From NCBI GenBank assembly GCA_965116115.1, contig OZ220486.1, positions 3,100,001 through 3,164,000 of the forward strand: DNA of 64,000 nt, given 5' to 3'. A program made the translations under genes and the position numbers. The DNA comes from JAPOXR01 sp965116115. GTDB taxonomy: Bacteria > Pseudomonadota > Alphaproteobacteria > Rhodobacterales > Rhodobacteraceae. The first letter of the stretch is position 1. Each line of letters opens with the position of its first letter. This document shows positions 43,977 to 52,607 of this stretch, piece by piece. Under the pieces are notes generated by a model that saw nothing but the letters and a program-made list of their open reading frames with translations, was not told the origin of the DNA and did not search any database.

Positions 43977-46790
43977 TTGGCAATGACACGTTCAGATTCG
44001 AACCTCCCCGGCCCGGCGGTTGAGCCGCTTGATAATTTGGCCATGCCGCATGCTGACATATTTGATGAAACTTCCATTGAAAAGTTCATTCTGAACGCGG
44101 CGGCGGAGTCGGAAGACCCGGCTTCCGTCAGATCCGCGGCGCTGAAAGAGCTTGGCAGGCGGCGGGCGGCCGCGACGGAGTCCATTCGGGAAACGGCATT
44201 GGCCCAGTTTCCCGTCAGTCCTTTCGCCGCCCGAAAGATCATCCGCTCTTATTCCTTTCTCACGGACGGCCTGGTGCGGGCGGCTCTCAAACTGGCGGCG
44301 GGCCCCCTGTCGCAAGATTCCAGCCCGGCCAAACGGTTTTCGGTCCTTGCGGTCGGCGGCTATGGAAGAGCTGAAATGGCCGGACACTCTGATGTCGATC
44401 TGCTGTTCCTGATCGAAAACAAGGTCGAGCCCTGGATCGAGAATGTCATTGAGAATGTGCTTTACCTACTTTGGGACCTCAAACTCAAGGTCGGCCATTC
44501 CTGCCGCAACGCCAAGGACTGCATCCGTCTGGGGCGCGAGGACTTCACTATCCGCACTGCTCTTCTGGAAAACCGTCTGATCTACGGTGACACGTCTCTG
44601 GGCGCGGAACTTGACGCCAGACTTTGGAATGAACTTTTCAAGGGAACCGGACGGGAATTCGTGGAGGCGAAACTCGCGGAGCGGGAAGCCAGAAACGAGC
44701 GCCAGAACGGCAACCGGTATTTGCTTGAACCCAATGTCAAGGAGGGAAAAGGCGGGTTGCGCGATCTTCAGACGCTGTTCTGGATTTTCAAATATCTTCA
44801 CCGCGTCAATGACCCGAAGGAACTGATCAGTCTCGGCGTTTACACGATTGAGGAATTCGAAAAATTCATCAGTGCCGAAGCCTTTCTGTGGTCTGTCCGG
44901 TGCGTTCTGCACATGATGGCGGGCAAAGCGCAGGATAAGCTGCATTTCGAAATGCAGGCCGACGTGGCCAAGGCGTTGGGCTATCAAGCCAGCGAGGCGC
45001 GCCCGGCGGCAGAACATTTCATGCAGGAATATTTTCGCTTCGCCACGGATGTCGGTGAGTTGACGCGGATTTTTCTGACGGCGTTGGAAGCGCGGCATGT
45101 GAAGCGCGAGCCGCTGATTCTGGGTTTTCTGAGCAGCATCGGCACGAAAGTCGGCAGCGGCTACAAGACTCTGCACGGACGTCTGGGAATCACTGACAAC
45201 GATGCGTTTCTCGCGGACAAACGAAACATCATGCGGCTGTTCGACGAAGCGCTGCGCACCGGTCTTCTGCTTCATCCTGACGCCATGCGCCTTGTGGCGG
45301 CGAATGTTCATCTCATAGACGACGATTTCCGCTCCGATCAGGAAATCAGCGAGACTTTTTTCAACGTTCTGCTCAATCACGGCAACCCGGAACGAGCGCT
45401 GCGCCGTATGAACGAGCTGGGCGTTCTGGGACGGTATCTGCCCGAGTTTCAGAATATCGTCGCGATGATTCAGCCCGGCGGCTATCACCAGTACACAGTG
45501 GACGAGCACACGATCCAGTGCATATCGACTCTGTCTCAGATCGAACGGGGGGATTACCGCGAGGAACTGCCGGTGGCCTCCGACATTCTTGAAAAGGGCG
45601 TGAACCGGAAGGCGCTGTATCTTGCCTTGCTGCTTCACGACACCGGCAAAGGGTCGGGTCAGGACCATTCGGTGCGCGGGGCTGAAATCGCCCGTGCCGC
45701 GGCGCCCAGACTGGGCTTGAATGAAGCCGACTCTCAAACGGTTGAATGGCTGGTCCGCAATCATCTTCTCATGTCGGACACATGCCAGAAACGCGATATT
45801 TCCGATCCGCGCACCCTGTGGAATTTCGCCCTCAAAGTCGCCAGCCGCTCCCGGCTCAAGCTTCTGACGGTTCTGACGGTCTGCGACATCCGCGGCGTCG
45901 GTCCGGGTATCTGGACCAATTGGAAAGCGCAGTTGCTGCGCGATCTGTACCGGATGACGCATCAGACGCTCACTGAGGGGCGGACCGATGCCGTCGGCAT
46001 CGGCGCGGCGGACTCACGGCAAAGTTTCAGGGAGGCGGCAGCCGCCTGGCCGCCTGAGCGCGCGCAGAACGAGCTTGACCGGCATTCCGACTCATACTGG
46101 CAGGGTCTCGCCACCGAAACTCAGCTGGTTTTCGCCGGGCTGCTCGACGGCATCACCCTTGACGAAATCAGAACCGATGCCAAGCCTGAACCTGCCCGCG
46201 ACGCGACCCGGATATGTTTCGCGATGGCAGACCATCCCGGATCCTTCGCGCGGATCGCCGGCGCATTGTCCATCGCGGCCGCGAACGTGGTCGATGCCAA
46301 GACCTACACGACGTCTGACGGTTATGCGACTGCGGTGTTCTGGGTACAGGACTACAGGGGCAAACCTTACGGCAAGGCCCGCTTCCAGCGGCTTCTGCAG
46401 GTGCTGGAACAGACCATGAAAGGCGAAGTGAACACGGCGGAGGCTCTGGACCTCCGCGAGAAGCAGGTCGGATCAACTCTCGCCGCCAAACGCGCGAGAA
46501 GTTTTGTGGTTCCGACAGAAATCACTTTCGACAATGAAGGATCGGATATCTGCACGATTGTCGAGGTCGACACCCGGGACCGGCCGGGGCTGATGTTCGA
46601 TATCGCCTACACGCTGTTCCGGGCCAATGTCACAATCACCAGCGCGGTCATCGCGACATACGGCGCTCAGGCGGTGGACGTGTTCTATGTCAAGGATATG
46701 GCCGGTCATAAACTGCTTTCCGAATCCCGGATGAATTCACTGCGCGGAAAACTCATGGAAAGAATATCTAAAGACAACCGCGCACCGTGA
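43977..46790 (+). CDS. glnD: [Protein-PII] uridylyltransferase / uridylyl-removing enzyme (GlnD)
   Basis: A 937-residue nitrogen sensor. Residues about 127-143 hold the nucleotidyltransferase motif GGYGRAEMAGHSDVDLL. An HD uridylyl-removing domain carries LLLHDTGKGSGQDHS near residue 553. Two C-terminal ACT domains begin near 743 (MADHPGSFARIAG) and 858 (DTRDRPGLMFDIA) and sense glutamine. It uridylylates PII when nitrogen is short. The start is TTG 43977, 5 nt after AGGAGG, or ATG 43983. Divergent from the urease operon. Confidence 0.96.
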   Translation: MAMTRSDSNLPGPAVEPLDNLAMPHADIFDETSIEKFILNAAAESEDPASVRSAALKELGRRRAAATESIRETALAQFPVSPFAARKIIRSYSFLTDGLVRAALKLAAGPLSQDSSPAKRFSVLAVGGYGRAEMAGHSDVDLLFLIENKVEPWIENVIENVLYLLWDLKLKVGHSCRNAKDCIRLGREDFTIRTALLENRLIYGDTSLGAELDARLWNELFKGTGREFVEAKLAEREARNERQNGNRYLLEPNVKEGKGGLRDLQTLFWIFKYLHRVNDPKELISLGVYTIEEFEKFISAEAFLWSVRCVLHMMAGKAQDKLHFEMQADVAKALGYQASEARPAAEHFMQEYFRFATDVGELTRIFLTALEARHVKREPLILGFLSSIGTKVGSGYKTLHGRLGITDNDAFLADKRNIMRLFDEALRTGLLLHPDAMRLVAANVHLIDDDFRSDQEISETFFNVLLNHGNPERALRRMNELGVLGRYLPEFQNIVAMIQPGGYHQYTVDEHTIQCISTLSQIERGDYREELPVASDILEKGVNRKALYLALLLHDTGKGSGQDHSVRGAEIARAAAPRLGLNEADSQTVEWLVRNHLLMSDTCQKRDISDPRTLWNFALKVASRSRLKLLTVLTVCDIRGVGPGIWTNWKAQLLRDLYRMTHQTLTEGRTDAVGIGAADSRQSFREAAAAWPPERAQNELDRHSDSYWQGLATETQLVFAGLLDGITLDEIRTDAKPEPARDATRICFAMADHPGSFARIAGALSIAAANVVDAKTYTTSDGYATAVFWVQDYRGKPYGKARFQRLLQVLEQTMKGEVNTAEALDLREKQVGSTLAAKRARSFVVPTEITFDNEGSDICTIVEVDTRDRPGLMFDIAYTLFRANVTITSAVIATYGAQAVDVFYVKDMAGHKLLSESRMNSLRGKLMERISKDNRAP

Positions 46791-46935
46791 ACCGATGTGA
46801 ATCTCCAGAACGGGCGGGCCCGGCATGGACGGGATCAGCGGATCCCGGCGCATGACAGGCGGTGAACGGGATATTCCGCAGCAGCGTCAAGCCCGTGCGG
46901 AACCGCTTCAGCCGGCTGGGACGGTTTGGAAATAT

Positions 46936-46962
46936 CCCGCCCCGGCCAGCGGCCGGAGCGGG
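46936..46962. terminator. Hairpin between convergent glnD and autotransporter genes
   Basis: An inverted repeat CCCGC-x-CCGGCC / GGCCGG-x-GCGGG with a 3-nt loop, about 11 bp of GC pairing. It lies in the 190-bp gap between two convergent genes. The flanking T tracts are weak on both sides (TTTCTT on plus, ATATTTCC on minus), so bidirectional termination is likely but not certain. Confidence 0.55.
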
Positions 46963-46982
46963 AACAGGTTTCTTACATCCGA

Positions 46983-49967
46983 TCAGAAGCGGAAGCCGAG
47001 CGTCAGCCCGCCGCCGAAGTCGGAGTTGCCGCCGCCGGCGGTCGCGTAGTACGCTTCCCCGGACAGCATCGTCCCGCCGTCGTCCGAAAGGCTTATTTCG
47101 CCGCCGAGACCGAGCCGGCCCCAAGTCGCCTTCGGTTTCGAAGTCAGCTTCGTCCCCGACGCCGTCACATCGCGTTTCGCCGAGAAATCGTGCTCCGCAT
47201 CCAGGGAGGCGTACACCGCCGCGCCCGCGGCGACTTCGCCGATATCCGCCGTCACGCCGAGGCGGGCTTTGAAACTCTTGCCCGAACCCGACACCTTGCC
47301 GCTGCCGGCGACGCCCTCCAGATCGCTGAACCCGTTGATATCAACGGACGAAAAGACGAGACCGCCGCGCGGCGTCAGCGTCATTCCTTCCAGTTCCGTC
47401 CGCATGCCGGCCTCCACGCCGATCGCGTTCCCCGAACCGGACACATCGGATTTGGACAGGTTGCCGCTGCCGGGGATGTCGTCGCGCGATACAAGCTCGA
47501 TGCCGCTGAACTTGGAATACGAGAACCAGCCCCTGACATACACGGCGTCCGCGCTGCCGTAGGTCACCGACGCCCCGACGCCCGTGCCCGACGCCTTGAC
47601 CGTGCCGCCGTGCTTCACCGTCGCCTTGCCCCGCCGATGATGCGCACTCACTCCGACGGTCAGATCCTCCTCGGCGGGGAAATCAAGCCCGGAAGCGACG
47701 CCCCAGCGCGTGAAGTCCCAAGCCAGCGCACGACCGGCCATGCCCTTCGAAGTCGTCGAAACCGCCGCCTGCCGCTCGCCTTCGCCGGCGTCGAACGCGG
47801 CCCAAGCGCTGTTGCCCCCGGCCGCGCCGCGGCTCATGCGGGGCGCGGGCGCGTTCAGATCCATAAGCACCGACGGCAGAGCCTCGTAAACACGCGCCCG
47901 GGCGTGATACTGCCTCTCATCCGAACCGGTCATTTTGAACGTATAGCCGACCTTCGAGCCGCCTTCCTTGAGCTCATTCAGAGCAGACGTCCGCACAGTG
48001 CGGTAGACACCCTTCGTTTCGACGGCCGACTTCACCGACTGGCCCGCCGTCAGAGCCGTTTCCATGTCGGAAGCGTCGCGGATCCTGAATGCCGTTTCCG
48101 CGGCATTGCGGATCTCGCCGTCGATCCGGCCGGTCAGCCCGTACTTATCCTTCACCAAAATAATGACCATATCGCCCTCGGCGTTCGCCTTAACCGCGAC
48201 GCCGGACGCCGCGCTCACATGCGCCCGCGGGCCGATAACGACCGTCCCGCCCTTGACCATGTGCACGCCGGCGTATTTTTCACCGTCGTCATCCTTATCG
48301 CCGCCCGTGACCGTGCCGTGAACCTCAACCGTCTGCTCGCGCATCCCGTCCTTGAGCAAGGCCCCGTCGACATGGATGCCGTCCCGCTTCGACACCACCG
48401 ACGCGCCGAGACCGACTATGACCGTGATTTTGCCGCCGCCGGCGTGATCGTCGAGCCCGTTATTGTAACTGTTTCCCGCCTTGTGCCGCTTCGCCCTGGC
48501 GAAAACGCCGTGGTGGTCGGCCTTGATCGCGCCGCCCGTCACACGGACCGTCACCGGGACTTTCTTGTCGACCCCATTGTCATTCACCGCTTGGGCGACG
48601 ATGCCGTGAACCGTCGATTCGATATCGCCGGCCGAGACGATCTCGACGCCGCGGACATCCTCCGCCGCATCCTCACGCGCCTTCGGCTGGTAGCTGCCGA
48701 CGATGCCGGCGTCGTAGCTGCCGGTGAAATCGAAGCCGCCGCGCACGACGATCCGGCCGCCGGCCCTGTGCTCCACCTTCAGCAGGCCCGCGCCCTTGTG
48801 CACGGCGACGATCCCGCCGGCGTCGACGGTTTTTCCTTCTGTATCCGCCTCGATCCGGCCGCTGTTGACGACCGTGACGCCGCCCTTGTTATTCGAGCTG
48901 AAAATGGCAACGATGCCCGCATCCTTGGCCTGGATCACGCTGTCTTTCGCCGCTTCGACCTTGACGTCGCCCGTTCCGTTTCCGTTGTGGAGTGCGCTAA
49001 TGCCGTCATCGCCGGCATGGATCTTGCCGCTGTTGCTGACCGTTACATCGCCCGTTTTTCCGTTGTTTGCGTAGATGCCGTCATCGCCGGCATGGATCTC
49101 GCCGCTGTTAACTGCCTCGACGCCGCCGTCGCCGTTGCCGCTGCTGCGGATACTGGCGTTGATGCCGTCAGTTTTGACGGGCGCGGCTTCCGTGCCCAAC
49201 TTCGCCCCGTCGGCGACGGTGACCTTGATACCGCCCTTGGCGTCGTTGAGCGCATGAACGCCATGGCCCAGACTTGACGGCGCGCCCGTGATTATCGTGC
49301 CCCCCGTCACATCGACCCTGATCGGGACCGTCGTGCCGGCGGCCAAGGACAAATTACTGAGCGCGTAGGCGACGATGCCGACCCTTGTGGCGTTGCTCGA
49401 GCCCGAGAGATCAATGTCGGCGGCCGAGATAACGTGGATGCCGCCGGTCTCTTCGTTCGCCTCTCCTCTATGCTCGACACGGATGCCCACGGGGTTTGTG
49501 CTGCTGCTGCCCGCAGCGACGATCTTGCCGGCCTTATGCTCCACCGTCGCCTTGCCCTTGCCGCTGCGTTCCACGAGGATGCCCCGTCCCTGCATGCGGA
49601 TCGTGCCGCTGCTGACGACTTTAACGGGGTTGTCGCCGTCGCCGACGGCGTCGATCTTGACACCGATGTCAAGGCTGGCGCTCGAACCGATCGTCGCGCC
49701 GGGTTCAATGGTCAGCGTCAGGCCGCCCGTCAGGCCCTCGCAGGAAACCGCGCCCGAGACCGCGCCGCTGTAGCTCACCGTCGGCAGCGTGCCGCCGGCG
49801 GGCGTGCATGTCTGCGCCAGAGCTGCCGGCGGGGCGCCCGCGAGCGCGGCAAGTCCGCCGGAGATCAAGCCGACGCGAAGAAGACGCGCGTATCGGCCGC
49901 GTCCCGGCAGGCGGGACTCAGTCGCGCAGCGAGGCTGCCCCCCCCCCCCATATAGAGGGCACCGCAT
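46983..49967 (-). CDS. Autotransporter adhesin (type V secretion) with poly-G phase-variable 5' end
   Basis: A 994-residue type Va autotransporter. Residues about 25-52 form a signal peptide (ends PPAALAQ). The passenger, about 55-690, is a long beta-helix-like region rich in G, N, D and V, with near repeats such as SGEIHAGDDGI. The C-terminal barrel, about 700-994, ends in GLTLGFRF with the terminal aromatic required for outer-membrane insertion. A tract of 12 G lies at codons 7-10. The 49967 ATG has no ribosome site, whereas the ATG at 49984 has AAGGA but reads out of frame at 12 G, so the gene is probably phase-variable. Confidence 0.88.
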   Translation of the reverse strand: MRCPLYGGGGQPRCATESRLPGRGRYARLLRVGLISGGLAALAGAPPAALAQTCTPAGGTLPTVSYSGAVSGAVSCEGLTGGLTLTIEPGATIGSSASLDIGVKIDAVGDGDNPVKVVSSGTIRMQGRGILVERSGKGKATVEHKAGKIVAAGSSSTNPVGIRVEHRGEANEETGGIHVISAADIDLSGSSNATRVGIVAYALSNLSLAAGTTVPIRVDVTGGTIITGAPSSLGHGVHALNDAKGGIKVTVADGAKLGTEAAPVKTDGINASIRSSGNGDGGVEAVNSGEIHAGDDGIYANNGKTGDVTVSNSGKIHAGDDGISALHNGNGTGDVKVEAAKDSVIQAKDAGIVAIFSSNNKGGVTVVNSGRIEADTEGKTVDAGGIVAVHKGAGLLKVEHRAGGRIVVRGGFDFTGSYDAGIVGSYQPKAREDAAEDVRGVEIVSAGDIESTVHGIVAQAVNDNGVDKKVPVTVRVTGGAIKADHHGVFARAKRHKAGNSYNNGLDDHAGGGKITVIVGLGASVVSKRDGIHVDGALLKDGMREQTVEVHGTVTGGDKDDDGEKYAGVHMVKGGTVVIGPRAHVSAASGVAVKANAEGDMVIILVKDKYGLTGRIDGEIRNAAETAFRIRDASDMETALTAGQSVKSAVETKGVYRTVRTSALNELKEGGSKVGYTFKMTGSDERQYHARARVYEALPSVLMDLNAPAPRMSRGAAGGNSAWAAFDAGEGERQAAVSTTSKGMAGRALAWDFTRWGVASGLDFPAEEDLTVGVSAHHRRGKATVKHGGTVKASGTGVGASVTYGSADAVYVRGWFSYSKFSGIELVSRDDIPGSGNLSKSDVSGSGNAIGVEAGMRTELEGMTLTPRGGLVFSSVDINGFSDLEGVAGSGKVSGSGKSFKARLGVTADIGEVAAGAAVYASLDAEHDFSAKRDVTASGTKLTSKPKATWGRLGLGGEISLSDDGGTMLSGEAYYATAGGGNSDFGGGLTLGFRF
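49938..49949 (-). repeat. Homopolymeric (G)12 tract, probable phase-variation switch
   Basis: Twelve consecutive C on plus, so twelve G on the coding strand, just inside the autotransporter gene. From the well-spaced ATG at 49984 the frame reaches a stop about 40 codons later at 12 G; 10 or 13 G would join it to the passenger. From ATG 49967, 12 G is in frame. Such tracts change length by slipped-strand mispairing. Confidence 0.8.
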
Positions 49968-49984
49968 TGTTCAGAATATCTCAT

Positions 49985-50746
49985 TTCGGTTTCCTTCATT
50001 CACATGTTCCCAGAATACGCCGACCGGGCTTCAGACGGAGGCCGGCAGTCCGCTTTTCACGCCCTCTGCCACAAACCCGCGCAGGACGCCACTCTGAAGC
50101 CGCCGGTCCGCGGCAGAAATCAATCCGCCGTTGCATTCATGCCACACTCCGGGACGGAATATCCCGCTGATACGGGCCTGTGCCTGTCTCCGCAGCCGGA
50201 CTCAGCGGGCCGGCCCTCGGCCGGGACCAGCCCGGATGCCGCCGGCGCGGACACTGCCCGGGGCATGCCGCAGCGGCGATTCCCGCTGATCGCGGCCGGT
50301 CAGTTATGTCGGCGCGGACATCGTGTTAAAGCATCCGCTTTCCGCGGCTTTTTCCTTCCCCGCCAAGGAACTGCGAATCTCTCTTCCGTTCGGCGTATGT
50401 CGCCGGTGAACACAAAATTCTAAAACCGCCGGGCGGCTGGAAAAGTCTGGCGCAGCACAGCGCGGCCACATTAACAGCTTGTGTCGAAACGGATGTTCGC
50501 TATCCGACGGATATCGAATTTTTCATGGATGCGGTCCACTGGCGGCATTCCCGTCCGGCGATAAGGGCGGCGTCTGCAGGATGCACGGCGATAGCCGGGA
50601 CTATCCATACATAATCGACTGTTTTCTGAAGCACGCTGAGCACTGGACGGACCGGGTTGACCGCCGCATTCTTCAAGAAAAGATCATGCTGCGGGATGAG
50701 AAAACGCTTCCAATTTTCGAACCTGTTCAGCACAATCAAAATACAA
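49985..50746. other. Accessory stretch upstream of the autotransporter
   Basis: Apart from the autotransporter ribosome site near 49985-49995 and the transposase scrap at about 50580-50730, I find no gene, tRNA or conserved signal in this stretch. Confidence 0.4.
50580..50732 (+). pseudogene. Possible transposase fragment (ISNCY-like)
   Basis: A plus-strand frame reads HGDSRDYPYIIDCFLKHAE and then RRILQEKIMLRDEKTLPIFEP, which resembles the EK(I/V)FSIFEPHT block of ISNCY-type transposases. The similarity stops at about 50732, before the miniature element, and no start or DDE residues are present. Family call is from memory of the motif and is tentative. Confidence 0.35.
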
Positions 50747-50950
50747 GGCTCAATTTACAAATCGTATGCACGGTCTTTCGGTTCCCGCAGAAAATAATGT
50801 GCGGGAGGGGGCATTTTTCAGCCCAACATACTGATAATACTGCAGAATAATTGTCGAAGTATCTGGCAAAACCGCTTGTGATCTATGACATCTATCCCCT
50901 TGTATATAAATGCATTACAGTATGGATGCATACGATTTGTAAATTGAGCC
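50747..50950. mobile_element. Miniature inverted-repeat element (MITE), copy 2
   Basis: A 204-bp relative of the element at 20051-20253, differing at about 16 positions. It has 25-bp terminal inverted repeats (24 of 25) and a perfect 8-bp target duplication AAATACAA (50739-50746 and 50951-50958). The paired ends of each copy share changes with each other (for example TTAC here and TTGC in copy 1), which suggests independent family members and not a direct copy. Confidence 0.9.
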
Positions 50951-51183
50951 AAATACAAAGTAGAAGAAGGCGGATCGCCTTCCCGCCGGCCGCAATAGAC
51001 ATGGACCGGGACAGACGCTGCGCTTCAGATCTGGAAACGAATTTAATTGAAACCGGTCATTCATATTTTTAAACTGAGCCTTGCGGCCTGCGGCTCAGCT
51101 GACGCCGATTTGGCCCGGACACAAAATACAAGTGCCGCTGGATCCTGTGTCAGCTGGCATATCAAACGATCAGGAGGAATCAC

Positions 51184-52155
51184 ATGAAAACCTTTTTTCG
51201 AAAGTCTGCGTTGACCGGAGTTCTGGCCGGCAGTCTCGGCTTCGCCGGATCTGCGTTCGCAGCCGAATGCATCGCACCCGCCAATCCGGGCGGAGGCTGG
51301 GACTTCACATGCCGCACCATCGGCAAGATCATGTATGATATCGGCGCCGTCGATAAACCGATTCAAGTCACCAACATGGCAGGAGCCGGCGGCGGACTCG
51401 CATTCACCCACGTTGTCAATGAACGCGATGACGACGGCGAACTTATCGTGGCCGCGTCTTCGGCGACCGCGACGCGGCTGGCGCAGAACGCGTACGGCGG
51501 AATGACTGCGGATCAAGTTCAGTTTCTGGGCGCGATCGGCGCCGACCCGGGAATTATCGCTGTCGCCAAGGACTCATCCTACATGTCTTTGAACGATCTG
51601 TTGAACGCGGTCATGGCTGATCCATCCGCTGTGACTTTCGCCGGCGGATCCGCAGCAGGCGGATTCGACCATCTGAAAGTCCTCATGGCGCTTGGAAGAC
51701 TGGGATTCACCGATGTGCAGTCAGTCAAATATATCGGCGTCGACGGCGGCGCCGACGCAATCACCCAGACCATCGGCGGCCACACCCAGGCAATGACCGG
51801 CGATATGTCTGAAATCGTCGGGTTCCTTGCCGCGGACGAAATCCGCGTGCTTGCGGTTTTCACCGACGAAAGAGTTCCGGGCTTTGAGCAGATTCCCACG
51901 GCGAAAGAACAGGGCGTCGACATTGTTTCCGTCAATTGGCGGGGTCTTTACGTGCCTAAAGGAATTTCTGAAGACGACTACAGCAGATGGTCCGGCGCTT
52001 TGGCCCGAGTCGCGGCATCAGCTGAATGGCAGGAAGCTATGACAGCGAACGGCTTGGCTCCGTTCACCAAGGTCGGCCGCGACTTCCAAGATTATGTGAA
52101 CGGCGTCGTCGGAGAGATTGAAACCCTTTCACGCGAAATCGGCGTCATTCAATAG
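51184..52155 (+). CDS. tctC: Tripartite tricarboxylate transporter substrate-binding protein (TctC)
   Basis: A 323-residue periplasmic binding protein with a signal peptide (residues 1 to about 27, ending GSAFAAE). The start CIAPANPGGGWDFTCR and the segment IQVTNMAGAGGGLAFTHVVN are the Bug/TctC pattern that binds carboxylates through two water molecules. GAIGADPGIIAV is the second family block. A ribosome site (AGGAGG) lies 6 nt upstream of the ATG. First gene of the TTT operon; the ligand is not predictable. Confidence 0.93.
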   Translation: MKTFFRKSALTGVLAGSLGFAGSAFAAECIAPANPGGGWDFTCRTIGKIMYDIGAVDKPIQVTNMAGAGGGLAFTHVVNERDDDGELIVAASSATATRLAQNAYGGMTADQVQFLGAIGADPGIIAVAKDSSYMSLNDLLNAVMADPSAVTFAGGSAAGGFDHLKVLMALGRLGFTDVQSVKYIGVDGGADAITQTIGGHTQAMTGDMSEIVGFLAADEIRVLAVFTDERVPGFEQIPTAKEQGVDIVSVNWRGLYVPKGISEDDYSRWSGALARVAASAEWQEAMTANGLAPFTKVGRDFQDYVNGVVGEIETLSREIGVIQ

Positions 52156-52589
52156 TGGCAAGCGACCGCATATTCGGTCTTGTTTTTCTTGTCGTCGCGC
52201 TCTTTTATCTTTGGAGCGCGACGACGATTCAGGCCGGATTTCTCTCTGACCCGGTCGGGTCGCGCACCTTTCCGTATCTGATAGGCGGCGTCGTTGCGCT
52301 CTGCGCCGCCTTCATCTTTGCCAAGCCGGATGCTGATCCGGTCTGGCCGGCTCTTACGACATTCGGAAAAATCGCGGCCGCGGCCGCCGTGATGTTCGTC
52401 TTTGCCCGCCTGCTGAAACCGTTCGGTTTCATCATACCGGCCGCCGCCGCCTCGGCATTTCTCAGCTACTTGATCACGCCGAACATCAAAGCGGCCGCGA
52501 TTGCCGGAGCCGGACTGTCTCTCGGCCTGTATCTGGTCTTCAGAAGCGCACTCGGTCTGAGCCTTTCCGCCTTCGGCAACCTGCTTTAA
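52155..52589 (+). CDS. tctB: Tripartite tricarboxylate transporter small membrane subunit (TctB)
   Basis: A 144-residue protein with about four spans, the DUF1468/TctB family. It begins with GTG at the tctC stop (TAGTG overlap). The LFYLWSATTIQAG start and PVGSRTFPYLIGG segment are typical. It pairs with the large TctA subunit to form the secondary transporter. Confidence 0.9.
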   Translation: MASDRIFGLVFLVVALFYLWSATTIQAGFLSDPVGSRTFPYLIGGVVALCAAFIFAKPDADPVWPALTTFGKIAAAAAVMFVFARLLKPFGFIIPAAAASAFLSYLITPNIKAAAIAGAGLSLGLYLVFRSALGLSLSAFGNLL

Positions 52590-52607
52590 TTTCAGGCGTG
52601 TTCCAAA

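Noticed and set aside
44466..45962. A 498-codon open frame antisense to glnD.
   Set aside because: It is the complement of the HD and linker region of GlnD; its composition is that of a shadow frame.
46926..49277. A 783-codon open frame antisense to the autotransporter.
   Set aside because: Mirror frame of a biased GC-rich gene; the minus-strand product has a signal peptide, passenger and barrel, which settles the coding strand.
50004..50423. Long open plus-strand frame between the autotransporter and MITE copy 2.
   Set aside because: Low-complexity, proline- and arginine-rich translation with no family resemblance; typical of a chance frame in GC-rich DNA.
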